64,000 nucleotides of DNA. Source: Actinomadura coerulea. GTDB taxonomy: Bacteria; Actinomycetota; Actinomycetes; Streptosporangiales; Streptosporangiaceae. Below, piece by piece: positions 26,999 to 34,602 of this stretch (within the stretch, counting starts at the first letter, position 1; each line of letters begins with the position of its first letter). The stretch is taken from the NCBI RefSeq assembly GCF_014208105.1, contig NZ_JACHMQ010000001.1, forward strand, positions 5,456,001 through 5,520,000. Direction: 5' to 3'. The position numbers and the translations under genes were made by a program. The notes under the pieces were generated by a model, which was not told the origin of the DNA, made no database searches, and saw only the letters and a list, made by a program, of their open reading frames with translations.

Positions 26999-27811
26999 AT
27001 GGACGATGACACCTGGACGATCGCCGAACTGGCGGACCGTGCCGCCGCGGCTCTCGCGGCGGACGCGTCCGCGCAGGTCAGCGGCCGGGTGCGCGACCTG
27101 CCCAACGAGCGGCTCATCCGCTGGTACACCACGATCGGCCTGGTCGACCCGCCCCTCGGCCGCCGCGGCCGCACCGCCCTGTACGGGCCACGCCATCTCC
27201 TTCAGCTCGTCGCGGTGAAGCGGCGCCAGGCCTCGGGCCGCTCCATCGCCGAGATCCAGATCGAGCTCGCCGCCGCGACCGACGCGGACCTCACCCGCAT
27301 CGCCGCCCTCCCGGACTCGCCGAGGGCCCGATCGAACGGCCTGCCGCCCTCCGAAGGTCCACCCGGCCGAACGGCGGGACACCCCGGCTCGAACATCCAG
27401 CCCCCTCGCGACGCCGCCCCGACTCCCCGCAGCGACTCCCCGGCACGAACAGCGAGCCGACGCACGTCAGCACCGCCCCCCGAAGGCCCGAAAAGCCCGG
27501 AAGGCACGGCGGGCGGCGGCGAGCGGGGAAACTTCTGGAGCACGCGACCCGACGTGTCATTCCGCCCGGACGTCGACGTCACGGGTTATGGCGAGCCCCG
27601 TCCCGCGATCGTCCAGGGCGTCCGGCTCGCGCCCGGCCTCACCGTGCTCCTCGAGGTCCCTGACCTCAACGGCGACGACCTCGCCGCCATCGAGGCGGCC
27701 GCGCGTCCCCTTCTCGACGAACTCCGCCGCCGCGGCCTGCTCGCCCCGGCGCCGACCCCCGCCGCAAGCCCCGACTTCCAGCCCGCCGACCCACCCCGGA
27801 GGATCCAGTGA
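26999..27811 (+). CDS. MerR-family transcriptional regulator (270 aa)
   Basis: ATG 26999 gives MDDDTWTIAELADRAAAAL, the start of a MerR winged HTH, followed by LPNERLIRWYTTIGLVDPPL and GRTALYGPRHLLQLVAVKRR. A short helix SIAEIQIELAAATDADLTRI ends the DNA-binding part near residue 108. Residues 110-190 are a Pro/Ser/Arg-rich linker, and the last 75 residues form a small separate domain (VQGVRLAPGLTVLLEVPDLN). No metal-binding cysteines are present. The stop overlaps the start of the VIT/vWA gene (GTGA), so it is likely that gene's regulator. The dyad over its own promoter suggests autoregulation. Confidence 0.85.
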   Translation: MDDDTWTIAELADRAAAALAADASAQVSGRVRDLPNERLIRWYTTIGLVDPPLGRRGRTALYGPRHLLQLVAVKRRQASGRSIAEIQIELAAATDADLTRIAALPDSPRARSNGLPPSEGPPGRTAGHPGSNIQPPRDAAPTPRSDSPARTASRRTSAPPPEGPKSPEGTAGGGERGNFWSTRPDVSFRPDVDVTGYGEPRPAIVQGVRLAPGLTVLLEVPDLNGDDLAAIEAAARPLLDELRRRGLLAPAPTPAASPDFQPADPPRRIQ

Positions 27812-30234
27812 CCGTGCGCATCCTGCCGCTACCCGAGACCGTGCCACCGGCACCCGACCACGGGCTCGGCGCGCTCAGCACCGACAAGGGAAACCTGCCG
27901 CTCGACTCCGTGGACGTCCACGCGTCCATCACCGGCCTGGCCGCCGGCATCGAGGTCGTCCAAGGCTTCCGCAACCCGTTCGACGTACCGCTGGAGGCCA
28001 CCTACGTCTTCCCGCTGCCCGACCGCGCCGCCGTCACAGCACTGCGCATGGAGGCCGCGGACAGGGTCATCGAAGGGAAGCTGAAAGAGCGGGGGCAGGC
28101 GCGGCAGGACTACGACACCGCCATCGCCGCGGGTCAACGCGCGGCCATCGCGGAAGAAGACCGCCCGGACGTGTTCACCATGCGGGTCGGCAACATCCTG
28201 CCGGGCGAGCGGGTCACGATCAGGCTCTCCCTGGACCAGCCGCTGCCGCACGAGTCGGCGTCCAGTGCGACCTTCCGCTTCCCCCTCGTCGTCGCCCCCC
28301 GCTACATCCCCGGCGCCCCGCTCGACGGCGAGCGCGCGGGCTCCGGGGCGGCCGACGACACCGACGCCGTGCCGGACGCGTCCCGGATCAGCCCGCCCGT
28401 CCTGCTGCCCGGCTTCCCCAACCCGGTTCGACTGAGCCTCACCGTCGACATCGATCCGGCCGGGCTTCCGCTCACCCAGATCCGGTCGGCGCTGCACGTG
28501 GTCCTCGAAGGAATCGACGGCGAGCGGACGACCCTGCGCCTGCAACCGGGCGAGCGGCTCGACCGCGACTTCGTGCTCCGCCTCGACTTCGCCCCTCACG
28601 AGAGCGCGGCCCTCTCCCTGATCCCCGACGAGTCCGGCGAGGAGGGGACGTTCAGCCTCACCGTCCTGCCCTCCGGCGAGGCGAAGCCCCGTCCCCGCGA
28701 CGTGGTCCTCGTCCTCGACCGCTCCGGCAGCATGCACGGCTGGAAGATGGTCGCCGCCCGCCGCGCCGCCGCCCGCATCGTCGACACCTTCCGCGCCGAA
28801 GACCGGTTCGCCGTCCTGTCCTTCGACAGCGTCATCGAACGCCCGCGCGACCTCGGCTCCAGACTGGTCGACGGCACCGACCGCAACCGGTTCCGCGCCG
28901 TCGAGCACCTCTCGGCGCTGACCGCGCGAGGCGGCACCGAGATGCTCGCCCCGCTCGACGAGGGCTGCCGCCTCCTCGCCGACCCCGCGCGCGACCGGGT
29001 CCTCGTCCTGATCACCGACGGCCAGGTCGGCAACGAGGACCAACTCCTCGCCCACCTCGAACCCAAGCTGCGCGGCGTCCGCGTGCACACGGTCGGCATC
29101 GACCAGGCCGTCAACGCCGGCTTCCTGAACCGCCTCGCCGCGATCGGCCGGGGTCGCTGCGAACTGGTGGAGTCCGAAGACCGCCTCGACGAGGCGATGG
29201 AGCACATCCACCACCGGATCGCCGCCCCGCTGGCCACCGACCTCGAACTGCACGCCGACGGGCTGGAGATCGTCCCCGGCACCGTCGCCCCCACCCGGCT
29301 GAGCGCCCTGTTCCCCGGCGTACCGCTCCAGATCGCGGGCCGGTTCCGCGGCGCACCCTCCGGCGCCTTGTCCGTGCGGGGGACGGCATCCGACGGCACG
29401 CCCTGGGAGCAGCACACCACCGGCACCGTCACCCAGAACCCGGCCGCCCGATCCATCTGGGCCCGCGCCCACCTGCGCGACCTGGAGGACCGCTACACGG
29501 TCGGCGACCCCGGCGACCTGGAAGAGCGCATCATCTCGACCTCCCTTCAATTCGGCGTCCTGTGCCGCTTCACCGCGTTCGTCGCCGTGGACAGCCGGGT
29601 CGCGACCGAAGGCGAGGCGCCGCACCAGGTCGTCCAGCCCGTGGAGATGCCCCGAGGCTGGGCGGGAGCCGCACCGACGGCCGCTCCGCAAAGGGCCCCT
29701 GCCGCCTTCGCCGCCATGGATATGGACATGGAAATGGAGAGGTCGGCCCCGCCGGTAGGCGCCGCTCCCAGGCCCCCGGCGCCGATGCCGGCCGCCCCCT
29801 CCGGCCCACCTCCGATGCCGCAAGCCGCCCCGCCCGGCTACGGCGCCCCGCCCCCGGCACCGGGCCGCTCCTTCGGCCGCCCCGCCGGCCCCGCCCGACG
29901 AGCGGCAGGTTCTCCGCCCTCGCACCTCGCCGGGTTCCAGCAGGAACTGGCCAACGTCCTGGGCCGCCTCCGCCAGGTCCCCGACACTCGGGAAGAGCGC
30001 GTCCAGCACCTGCTGGGCGAACTTCTCCCCATCCTGGAGTCGATCGTCCAGCGCATGCAGACCCTCTCCCTGGACACCAAGCCCCTCGCCGACCTCCGCG
30101 ACGACCTGCACCGCCTCCGGCCCACCGCCGACCAGCCCACCGTCAACGACCAGTGGACCCGCGCCCTCCAGGTCCTCGCCGACTTCACCGGCGAATCCTC
30201 GCCCCGCCGCCCCTTCTGGAAACGACCTGGCTAA
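27808..30234 (+). CDS. VIT and von Willebrand factor A domain protein (808 aa)
   Basis: Residues 1-140 are a VIT domain (GIEVVQGFRNPFDVPLEATY, YVFPLPDRAAVTALRMEAAD, KERGQARQDYDTAIAAGQRA). Residues about 298-460 are a vWA domain with an intact MIDAS: D304-x-S-x-S in VLDRSGSMHG, the threonine in ARGGTEMLAPL and ITDGQVG. A C-terminal beta-rich part follows, then a Pro/Met-rich linker (MDMDMEMER) and a helical tail from about 705 (FQQELANVLGRLRQV). There is no signal peptide or membrane helix, so it is probably cytoplasmic. The GTG start overlaps the merR stop. The VIT-vWA pairing resembles inter-alpha-trypsin inhibitor heavy chains; the bacterial role is unknown. Confidence 0.9.
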   Translation: MTVRILPLPETVPPAPDHGLGALSTDKGNLPLDSVDVHASITGLAAGIEVVQGFRNPFDVPLEATYVFPLPDRAAVTALRMEAADRVIEGKLKERGQARQDYDTAIAAGQRAAIAEEDRPDVFTMRVGNILPGERVTIRLSLDQPLPHESASSATFRFPLVVAPRYIPGAPLDGERAGSGAADDTDAVPDASRISPPVLLPGFPNPVRLSLTVDIDPAGLPLTQIRSALHVVLEGIDGERTTLRLQPGERLDRDFVLRLDFAPHESAALSLIPDESGEEGTFSLTVLPSGEAKPRPRDVVLVLDRSGSMHGWKMVAARRAAARIVDTFRAEDRFAVLSFDSVIERPRDLGSRLVDGTDRNRFRAVEHLSALTARGGTEMLAPLDEGCRLLADPARDRVLVLITDGQVGNEDQLLAHLEPKLRGVRVHTVGIDQAVNAGFLNRLAAIGRGRCELVESEDRLDEAMEHIHHRIAAPLATDLELHADGLEIVPGTVAPTRLSALFPGVPLQIAGRFRGAPSGALSVRGTASDGTPWEQHTTGTVTQNPAARSIWARAHLRDLEDRYTVGDPGDLEERIISTSLQFGVLCRFTAFVAVDSRVATEGEAPHQVVQPVEMPRGWAGAAPTAAPQRAPAAFAAMDMDMEMERSAPPVGAAPRPPAPMPAAPSGPPPMPQAAPPGYGAPPPAPGRSFGRPAGPARRAAGSPPSHLAGFQQELANVLGRLRQVPDTREERVQHLLGELLPILESIVQRMQTLSLDTKPLADLRDDLHRLRPTADQPTVNDQWTRALQVLADFTGESSPRRPFWKRPG

Positions 30235-30270
30235 CCCAATAGCGGGGGCGCCTCCACCAAGAAGCCGCCC

Positions 30271-30420
30271 CCGCCACACCCTCACGGCCCCGCCACACCT
30301 CACGGAACCGCCACACCTCACGCGTTGCGGCGCCTCACGACACCGCGGCGCCACACGGAATCGCCACACCTCACGACACCGCGGCGCCTCACGGAACCGC
30401 GGCGCCTCACGGCTCTGCGG
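30271..30420. repeat. About eight imperfect 18-bp units after the VIT/vWA gene
   Basis: Units such as CGCCACACCTCACGGAAC and CGCGGCGCCTCACGGAAC recur about every 18 bases. They form two alternating variants (CACACC and GGCGCC cores), which points to duplication of pairs of units. The region is non-coding, between two genes whose ends face each other, and finishes in a hairpin. The surrounding 30235-30631 interval has no supported gene. Confidence 0.75.
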
Positions 30421-30434
30421 CGCACCGCAGAGCC
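30411..30434. terminator. Hairpin between the VIT/vWA and MFS genes
   Basis: GGCTCTGCGG and CCGCAGAGCC are perfect ten-base arms with a CGCA loop. The hairpin lies between convergent genes and could stop transcription from both sides. Confidence 0.6.
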
Positions 30435-30631
30435 CCAGCGCGATCGCGACACACCGCGACTTCGCAGATCCCGCTGCACCTCTTCTTCCCATATGGACGG
30501 GTGCGGCCGGGGGCGACAGCGTCCTGGAAGACGTCGGAGCGGACGCGCGGGAAAGCGCGTGGGCCGGGCCGCGCGATGGGTGGCGCGGCCCGGCCCGCAT
30601 TGGCGGAGGGCGGTCAGGTGTGCGGGAGGTG

Positions 30632-32083
30632 TCAGGTGTGCTTCGGGCGGTAGCGGCGGAGAAGCGGGATCAGGTTCAGGGCCAGTCCGACCACGGCGAC
30701 GGCGCTGACCAGGTTGACTCCGGGGTGGAACTCGGCGAAGCCATTGCCGCCGTCGGCCGTCCCGCCCGCGACCAGGGCGGTGACCAGCGCCAGGACCAGG
30801 GCGGCGCCGACCTGGCCCGAGGTCTGGACGAGGCCGGAGGCCAGCCCCTGCTCGGAGTCGTCGATCCCGTCCGTGGCCTGCGCCATGATCGAACTGAAGC
30901 CGAACGCGAACCCGCCGCCCAGCAGCAGCATCGTGGGCAGGATGGTGAACGCGTAGTGCGGAGCGTTGCCCGCGGTGGCGAGGAACCAGGCGTAGCCGAG
31001 GCTCAGGGAGGTCATCGAGCTGATGATCAGACGCGGCGTGCCGTACCGGTCGATCAGGCGCCCGACGAACGGCGAGCCGAACGCCACGAGGAGCCCGGCC
31101 GGCAGCAGCGCCATGGCCATCTTCAGCGGCGACCAGCGCAGCACGTCCTGCAGATAGAGCGTCATCATGAACTGGAAGCTCAGGTAGGAGCCGAACAGCG
31201 CGACGATGCTCAGGTTGGCCCGGACGATCGAGCCGATCCTCAGGATGCCGAGGCGGATCAGGGGGTGGCGCACCTTGTTCTCGGTGATGAAGAACGCGAT
31301 CAGCAGGGCCGCCGCCACGACGACGGAACCCAGGGTGACCGGGTCCAGCCAGCCGCGATCGGGCGCCGAGACCACGGTGTAGACCGCGAGCAGCATGCCC
31401 CCGGTGAGCGTCACGGCGCCGAGGATGTCGTGCCCGCCCTCGGCCGCCGACTTGTCCCGCGGGATCAGCGCGATGCCGGCGACAAGGGCGAGGATGGCGA
31501 GCGGCACAGGCGTCAGGAACGTCCAGCGCCACCCGAAGCTGGTCAGCAGCCCGCCGAGGATCAAACCGGACGAGTAGCCGCTCGCCCCGAAGACGGAGAA
31601 CACCGACAACGCCCGGTTGCGCGCCGGCCCCTCGTGAAAGGTGGTGGTCAAGATCGACAATGCGGTCGGCGCGGTGAACGCGGCCGCCAGCCCCTTCACG
31701 AAACGCGTGGCGATGAGCAGCGTGCCGTCGTCGACGAGACCGCCCACCAGCGACGCGACGGCGAACACCGCGAGAGCGGCGAGGAACACCCGGCGGCGGC
31801 CGAGGAGGTCGGCGGTGCGCCCGCCGAGCAGGAGCAGTCCGCCGTAGCCGAGGACGTAGCCGTTGACGATCCACTGCAGTGACGTGGTCGAAAGGCCCAG
31901 TTCAGCGCCGATCGACGGCAGCGCGACGCCCACCATAGAGACGTCGAGTCCGTCGAGGAACAACACGGCGCACAGGACGGCGAGGACTCCCCACAGCCGG
32001 GGGGTCCAGGTCTGTTCGGCCGGCGCGCCCACGGCGCCCGGCGCCCGGAGAGCGGAGTCGGGTGAGGTGTCGGTGATAGTCAC
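30632..32083 (-). CDS. MFS multidrug exporter, DHA2 (14-helix) family (483 aa)
   Basis: The first helix and loop read LFLDGLDVSMVGVALPSIGA, with LQWIVNGYVLGYGGLLLLGG and GRTADLLGRRRVFLAALAVF (motif A) after it, and SGYSSGLILGGLLTSFGWRW resembles the family's motif C. Fourteen hydrophobic segments can be counted. GTG 32083 is taken as the start because the in-frame ATG at 32110 lies inside an operator arm and would put the coding sequence over the promoter; that ATG remains possible. The gene is divergent from a MarR regulator with paired operators between, so it is probably derepressed by a toxic compound. Confidence 0.9.
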   Translation of the reverse strand: MTITDTSPDSALRAPGAVGAPAEQTWTPRLWGVLAVLCAVLFLDGLDVSMVGVALPSIGAELGLSTTSLQWIVNGYVLGYGGLLLLGGRTADLLGRRRVFLAALAVFAVASLVGGLVDDGTLLIATRFVKGLAAAFTAPTALSILTTTFHEGPARNRALSVFSVFGASGYSSGLILGGLLTSFGWRWTFLTPVPLAILALVAGIALIPRDKSAAEGGHDILGAVTLTGGMLLAVYTVVSAPDRGWLDPVTLGSVVVAAALLIAFFITENKVRHPLIRLGILRIGSIVRANLSIVALFGSYLSFQFMMTLYLQDVLRWSPLKMAMALLPAGLLVAFGSPFVGRLIDRYGTPRLIISSMTSLSLGYAWFLATAGNAPHYAFTILPTMLLLGGGFAFGFSSIMAQATDGIDDSEQGLASGLVQTSGQVGAALVLALVTALVAGGTADGGNGFAEFHPGVNLVSAVAVVGLALNLIPLLRRYRPKHT

Positions 32084-32098
32084 GTCGAGGGACAGTAC

Positions 32099-32155
32099 AT
32101 GCACATGCATTCAATGTCCACGCACAAAATTCCTGCGAACTTAATGCATGTGCAT
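32099..32155. promoter_or_regulatory. Paired MarR-type operators between the exporter and marR
   Basis: ATGCACATGCATT (32099-32111) and AATGCATGTGCAT (32143-32155) are exact reverse complements 31 bases apart, and each is itself a near-palindrome (ATGCA-N2-TGCAT). The left site overlaps possible -35/-10 elements of the exporter (TGGACA 32120-32115, TGTACT 32099-32094). The right site covers the position of the marR -35. The marR -10 is TAAGAT at 32173-32178, eight bases before its ATG, so marR mRNA may be leaderless. Confidence 0.7.
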
Positions 32156-32185
32156 ATGATGCGTCTGCATGGTAAGATGCGCGGC

Positions 32186-32560
32186 ATGGAGGCGGATACT
32201 GCCCTGGTCGACCGCTGGCGCAAGCTGGCGACCTGCTACAACACGGTCGCCTGCGCCCTGGACCGCGCCCTGCAGGACGTCCACGGCCTGACCATGAGCG
32301 AGTACGAGACGCTCGACCGCCTCGTGGATCAAGACTGTGAGAAGCGTCGCATGCAGGACATCGCCGCAGCCATGTACCTCAGCCAGAGCGCCCTGTCCCG
32401 GACGGTCGCCCGCCTGGAGAAGCACGGCTACGTCCAGCGCGGGCTCTGCGAGGCCGACCGCCGCGGCGTCTTCGTGGAGATCACCGACGCCGGCCGCCGC
32501 TGCCACTCCGACGCCCGCGACACCCACCTGAAGATCCTCGCCGAGCACCTGAGCGACTGA
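32186..32560 (+). CDS. MarR-family transcriptional repressor (124 aa)
   Basis: ATG 32186 is chosen over upstream in-frame ATGs because those lie in the operators and before the -10 element. The winged HTH covers residues 35-105: LTMSEYETLDRLVDQDCEKR, MQDIAAAMYLSQSALSRTVA (recognition helix), RLEKHGYVQRGLCEADRRGV and the wing VFVEITDAG. Short helices at both ends provide dimerisation. Two cysteines (in YNTVAC and in QDCEKR) could allow redox or electrophile sensing, but this is not shown. It most likely represses itself and the divergent MFS exporter. Confidence 0.92.
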   Translation: MEADTALVDRWRKLATCYNTVACALDRALQDVHGLTMSEYETLDRLVDQDCEKRRMQDIAAAMYLSQSALSRTVARLEKHGYVQRGLCEADRRGVFVEITDAGRRCHSDARDTHLKILAEHLSD

Positions 32561-32701
32561 TCCGGCGCCACCCGTAGCCCCGCGAAGGCACCTTCCGCAG
32601 CTCCCCACTCTCCAGAGACGGGTACGGCCCCCAAGGCTCGTGACCCGCGTCAGCACCGAGCTGTCATTCCGCCGTGGTGACCGTCGGGCGTCCATCAGCA
32701 G

Positions 32702-33235
32702 CTACTCGCCGGTCGTCCCGTCCAGCAGCTCACGGGCGACGTCGAGGTGACCGACATGGCGCGCGTACTCCTGCAGCAGGTGGAAGAGGAATCTGCCGAG
32801 GGAAGGAGCTTGGTCGGACGTTCCGAACCGACCCCCCAGACGAGCCCGGTCGTCCAGCGAGGCACCCTCCACCGGGGCGCGCGCACGCGCGACCTCCAAC
32901 CGATAAGCGGCCATGACCTGTGCTGTGGACCGGTCAGCAGGAACCGTCCATTCGGCCTCGTCGCCGCCGGGTGGGTAGGCGATGACGCGCTCAGCGGCGA
33001 ATCCCCAGCGCATCCACCGGCGTTCGACCCACCCCAGATGCTGCACCAGCCCGAGCGGTGACCACCCCAGCGGTTCGACCGGTTCGCGGAGCTGGGCGTC
33101 GGACAGCCCGGAGAGCTTGCGCATCAGCGCCTCGCGATACCACTCCAAGTATCCGAGCAGAAGCTCACGAGCGTCCGTCACCTCCACCCCAGGGCCATCG
33201 AGGGGCGCGGGAACCTGGTCGGGAGGGTTCTGCAT
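32702..33235 (-). CDS. DinB-superfamily (DUF664) protein (177 aa)
   Basis: The four-helix DinB-like fold is recognisable from ARELLLGYLEWYREALMRKL, EPLGWSPLGLVQHLGWVERR, the middle DRSTAQVMAAYRLEVARARA and RFLFHLLQEYARHVGHLDVA. Histidines in VQHLGWVE, YARHVGHLD and the C-terminal helix match the metal triad of this superfamily, which includes mycothiol- and bacillithiol-dependent transferases. ATG 33235 has TATTCT six bases upstream and no ribosome site, so it may be leaderless. The substrate is unknown. Confidence 0.87.
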   Translation of the reverse strand: MQNPPDQVPAPLDGPGVEVTDARELLLGYLEWYREALMRKLSGLSDAQLREPVEPLGWSPLGLVQHLGWVERRWMRWGFAAERVIAYPPGGDEAEWTVPADRSTAQVMAAYRLEVARARAPVEGASLDDRARLGGRFGTSDQAPSLGRFLFHLLQEYARHVGHLDVARELLDGTTGE

Positions 33236-33310
33236 CCGCGAAGAATAGTGCGGTCTCACATCCGTCAGGCGAGCAAGGGTCAGACCCTCGGCTCCCAGTG
33301 GGGCGTCCCG

Positions 33311-33715
33311 TCAGACGAAATCCGCCTCCGTCATGCCTGCCGGATGGCCGGGCGGCCACTGCACAAGCTCGATCCGGTAACCGTCGGGATCGGTCAGCCA
33401 TGACGTCCGAAGCCCCGACCCCAGGTCAGCCGGCGGCTCGGCCACGACGCCCTTGACCGCCAGATCGGCGATCGCGGCATCCAGATCGTCCACCTGGACG
33501 ACGAGGTGGTTGACGGCGCCGGTGTCCTCGACCGGTCGCGCGGGATCGTGCACGAGTTCAAGGCTGACGAACGGATCGTCGGGGAGTCGGAGCATGGTGA
33601 GGCTGCCGAAATCCGTGTCGGGGACGCCGCCGATCTCGATGTACCCGAGCGCGGTGTAGAAGGCGAGCGAGCGTTCCAGGTCGGTGACCCGCAGCCCGAG
33701 GTGGAGCATGCGCAT
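33311..33715 (-). CDS. Glyoxalase/VOC-family protein (134 aa)
   Basis: The two beta-alpha-beta-beta-beta modules start MLHLGLRVTDLERSLAFYTA and VNHLVVQVDDLDAAIADLAV. Likely metal ligands are His5, the Glu in LELVHD, His in VNHLVV and Glu in RIELVQWPPGHP, so a metal-dependent glyoxalase I-like activity is possible. The closing YRIELVQWPPGHPAG matches small VOC proteins. ATG 33715 is followed by a second in-frame ATG two codons later. Its neighbours give no pathway. Confidence 0.88.
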   Translation of the reverse strand: MRMLHLGLRVTDLERSLAFYTALGYIEIGGVPDTDFGSLTMLRLPDDPFVSLELVHDPARPVEDTGAVNHLVVQVDDLDAAIADLAVKGVVAEPPADLGSGLRTSWLTDPDGYRIELVQWPPGHPAGMTEADFV

Positions 33716-33849
33716 GCTCGGCAGACTAATGCGATCCGTACACGCGCTCTCGTGGCCGGCTGAAGCCATGCGGACCACCGGCCCATTGACTCGATCCGAA
33801 GGTGAACGTGCTTGTCGTCGCGCACAGGGAGAGGTTCCACGACACGGCT

Positions 33850-34388
33850 TCAGTGCCCTCGGGCTCGAAGCAGAACCCGCACGGTTCCAGCCTCGACGAG
33901 CTTGACCGCGCACTTTCGATCGCCGCCGTGGAGGCGGACGACCAGCACCTGCGTGACGCGTGGTTCGCGGTGGGGAAGTTTGTCCTCCCTGGTTCCGCTT
34001 CCCTGAACCTGCTGGCTCTTTCGCACGCCCGGCGGGCACGTCTTGAAGGGGCCAGGCTGTCCGGGAGCGCGAGGCGCGGGGGCTTTGCACGGTGGAGAAC
34101 CGTGCGCGGGTGCGCGCGGCTTGGACGGCGGTGGCGGGCGGCCTGTCGCGGTGGGCGGCACGCCCTCGTTGATCCGCACCGCGTCCGCGGCGCACACGTC
34201 GATGATCCGGGTGACGCCCCCTCAGGGGTCCAGGTGACCCGGTCGACAGACGTGCCGTGGCGCGGGTCGAAGAAGCACAGGGGACGGCGCGGTGGCACAG
34301 GACGACCGGCAAGGCGGGCATCGACGCGGGCAAGCGCGTGGCGCCCCTCGTCCAGTGCGACCATCACGTCCACACGGGACCTGAACAA
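33850..34388 (-). pseudogene. Frameshifted remnant of an unidentified actinobacterial protein
   Basis: One minus-strand frame from 34388 reads MVALDEGRHALARVDARLAG then PLCFFDPRHGTSVDRVTWTP, then loses sense near 34215-34222. The next frame continues naturally with VTRIIDVCAADAVRINEGVP. Joining them needs the GGGGGC run shortened by two bases (GAG-GGC-GTC). The joined segment CFFDPRHG...WTPEGVTRI...VCAADAVRINEG is reminiscent, from memory, of a conserved segment of actinobacterial membrane-associated proteins, but I cannot name the family. The downstream part is poorly conserved. It lies directly next to tRNA-Thr, where decayed inserted DNA is common. Confidence 0.4.
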
Positions 34389-34424
34389 ACCGGCGTGAAC
34401 GCCGCTGTTAGCAGGCCGTTAGCA

Positions 34425-34458
34425 CAGAGGCCCCTCCCGGGATCGGGAGGGGCCTCTG
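34425..34458 (-). terminator. Terminator of tRNA-Thr
   Basis: Fifteen-base arms CAGAGGCCCCTCCCG and CGGGAGGGGCCTCTG are perfect, with a GGAT loop. It lies immediately 3' of the tRNA gene. Confidence 0.85.
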
Positions 34459-34464
34459 AGGTGG

Positions 34465-34537
34465 AGCCGCCTATCGGAATCGAACCGATGACCTATTCAT
34501 TACGAGTGAATCGCTCTGCCGACTGAGCTAAGGCGGC
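34465..34537 (-). tRNA. tRNA-Thr (anticodon CGT)
   Basis: On the minus strand the acceptor GCCGCCT pairs with AGGCGGC. The D-arm TTAGCTCAGTCGGCAGAGC, the anticodon loop CTCGTAA (anticodon CGT) in a five-pair stem ATTCA/TGAAT, and the T-arm GGTTCGATTCC are all present. CCA follows in the DNA (34464-34462). Confidence 0.97.
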
Positions 34538-34602
34538 GTGCCGTGCGGGGCACAGCGGGAAGCAGTCTACCGGGTCTTGGGGGGTGGGTGTGCACCGGTT
34601 AT

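Noticed and set aside
30271-30420. Possible CRISPR array
   Set aside because: Units are contiguous and degenerate with no unique spacers, and no cas genes are near.
33802-34398. 198-codon plus-strand frame between the VOC gene and tRNA-Thr
   Set aside because: Residue makeup is that of a shadow frame, and the minus strand carries the more protein-like, though frameshifted, sequence.
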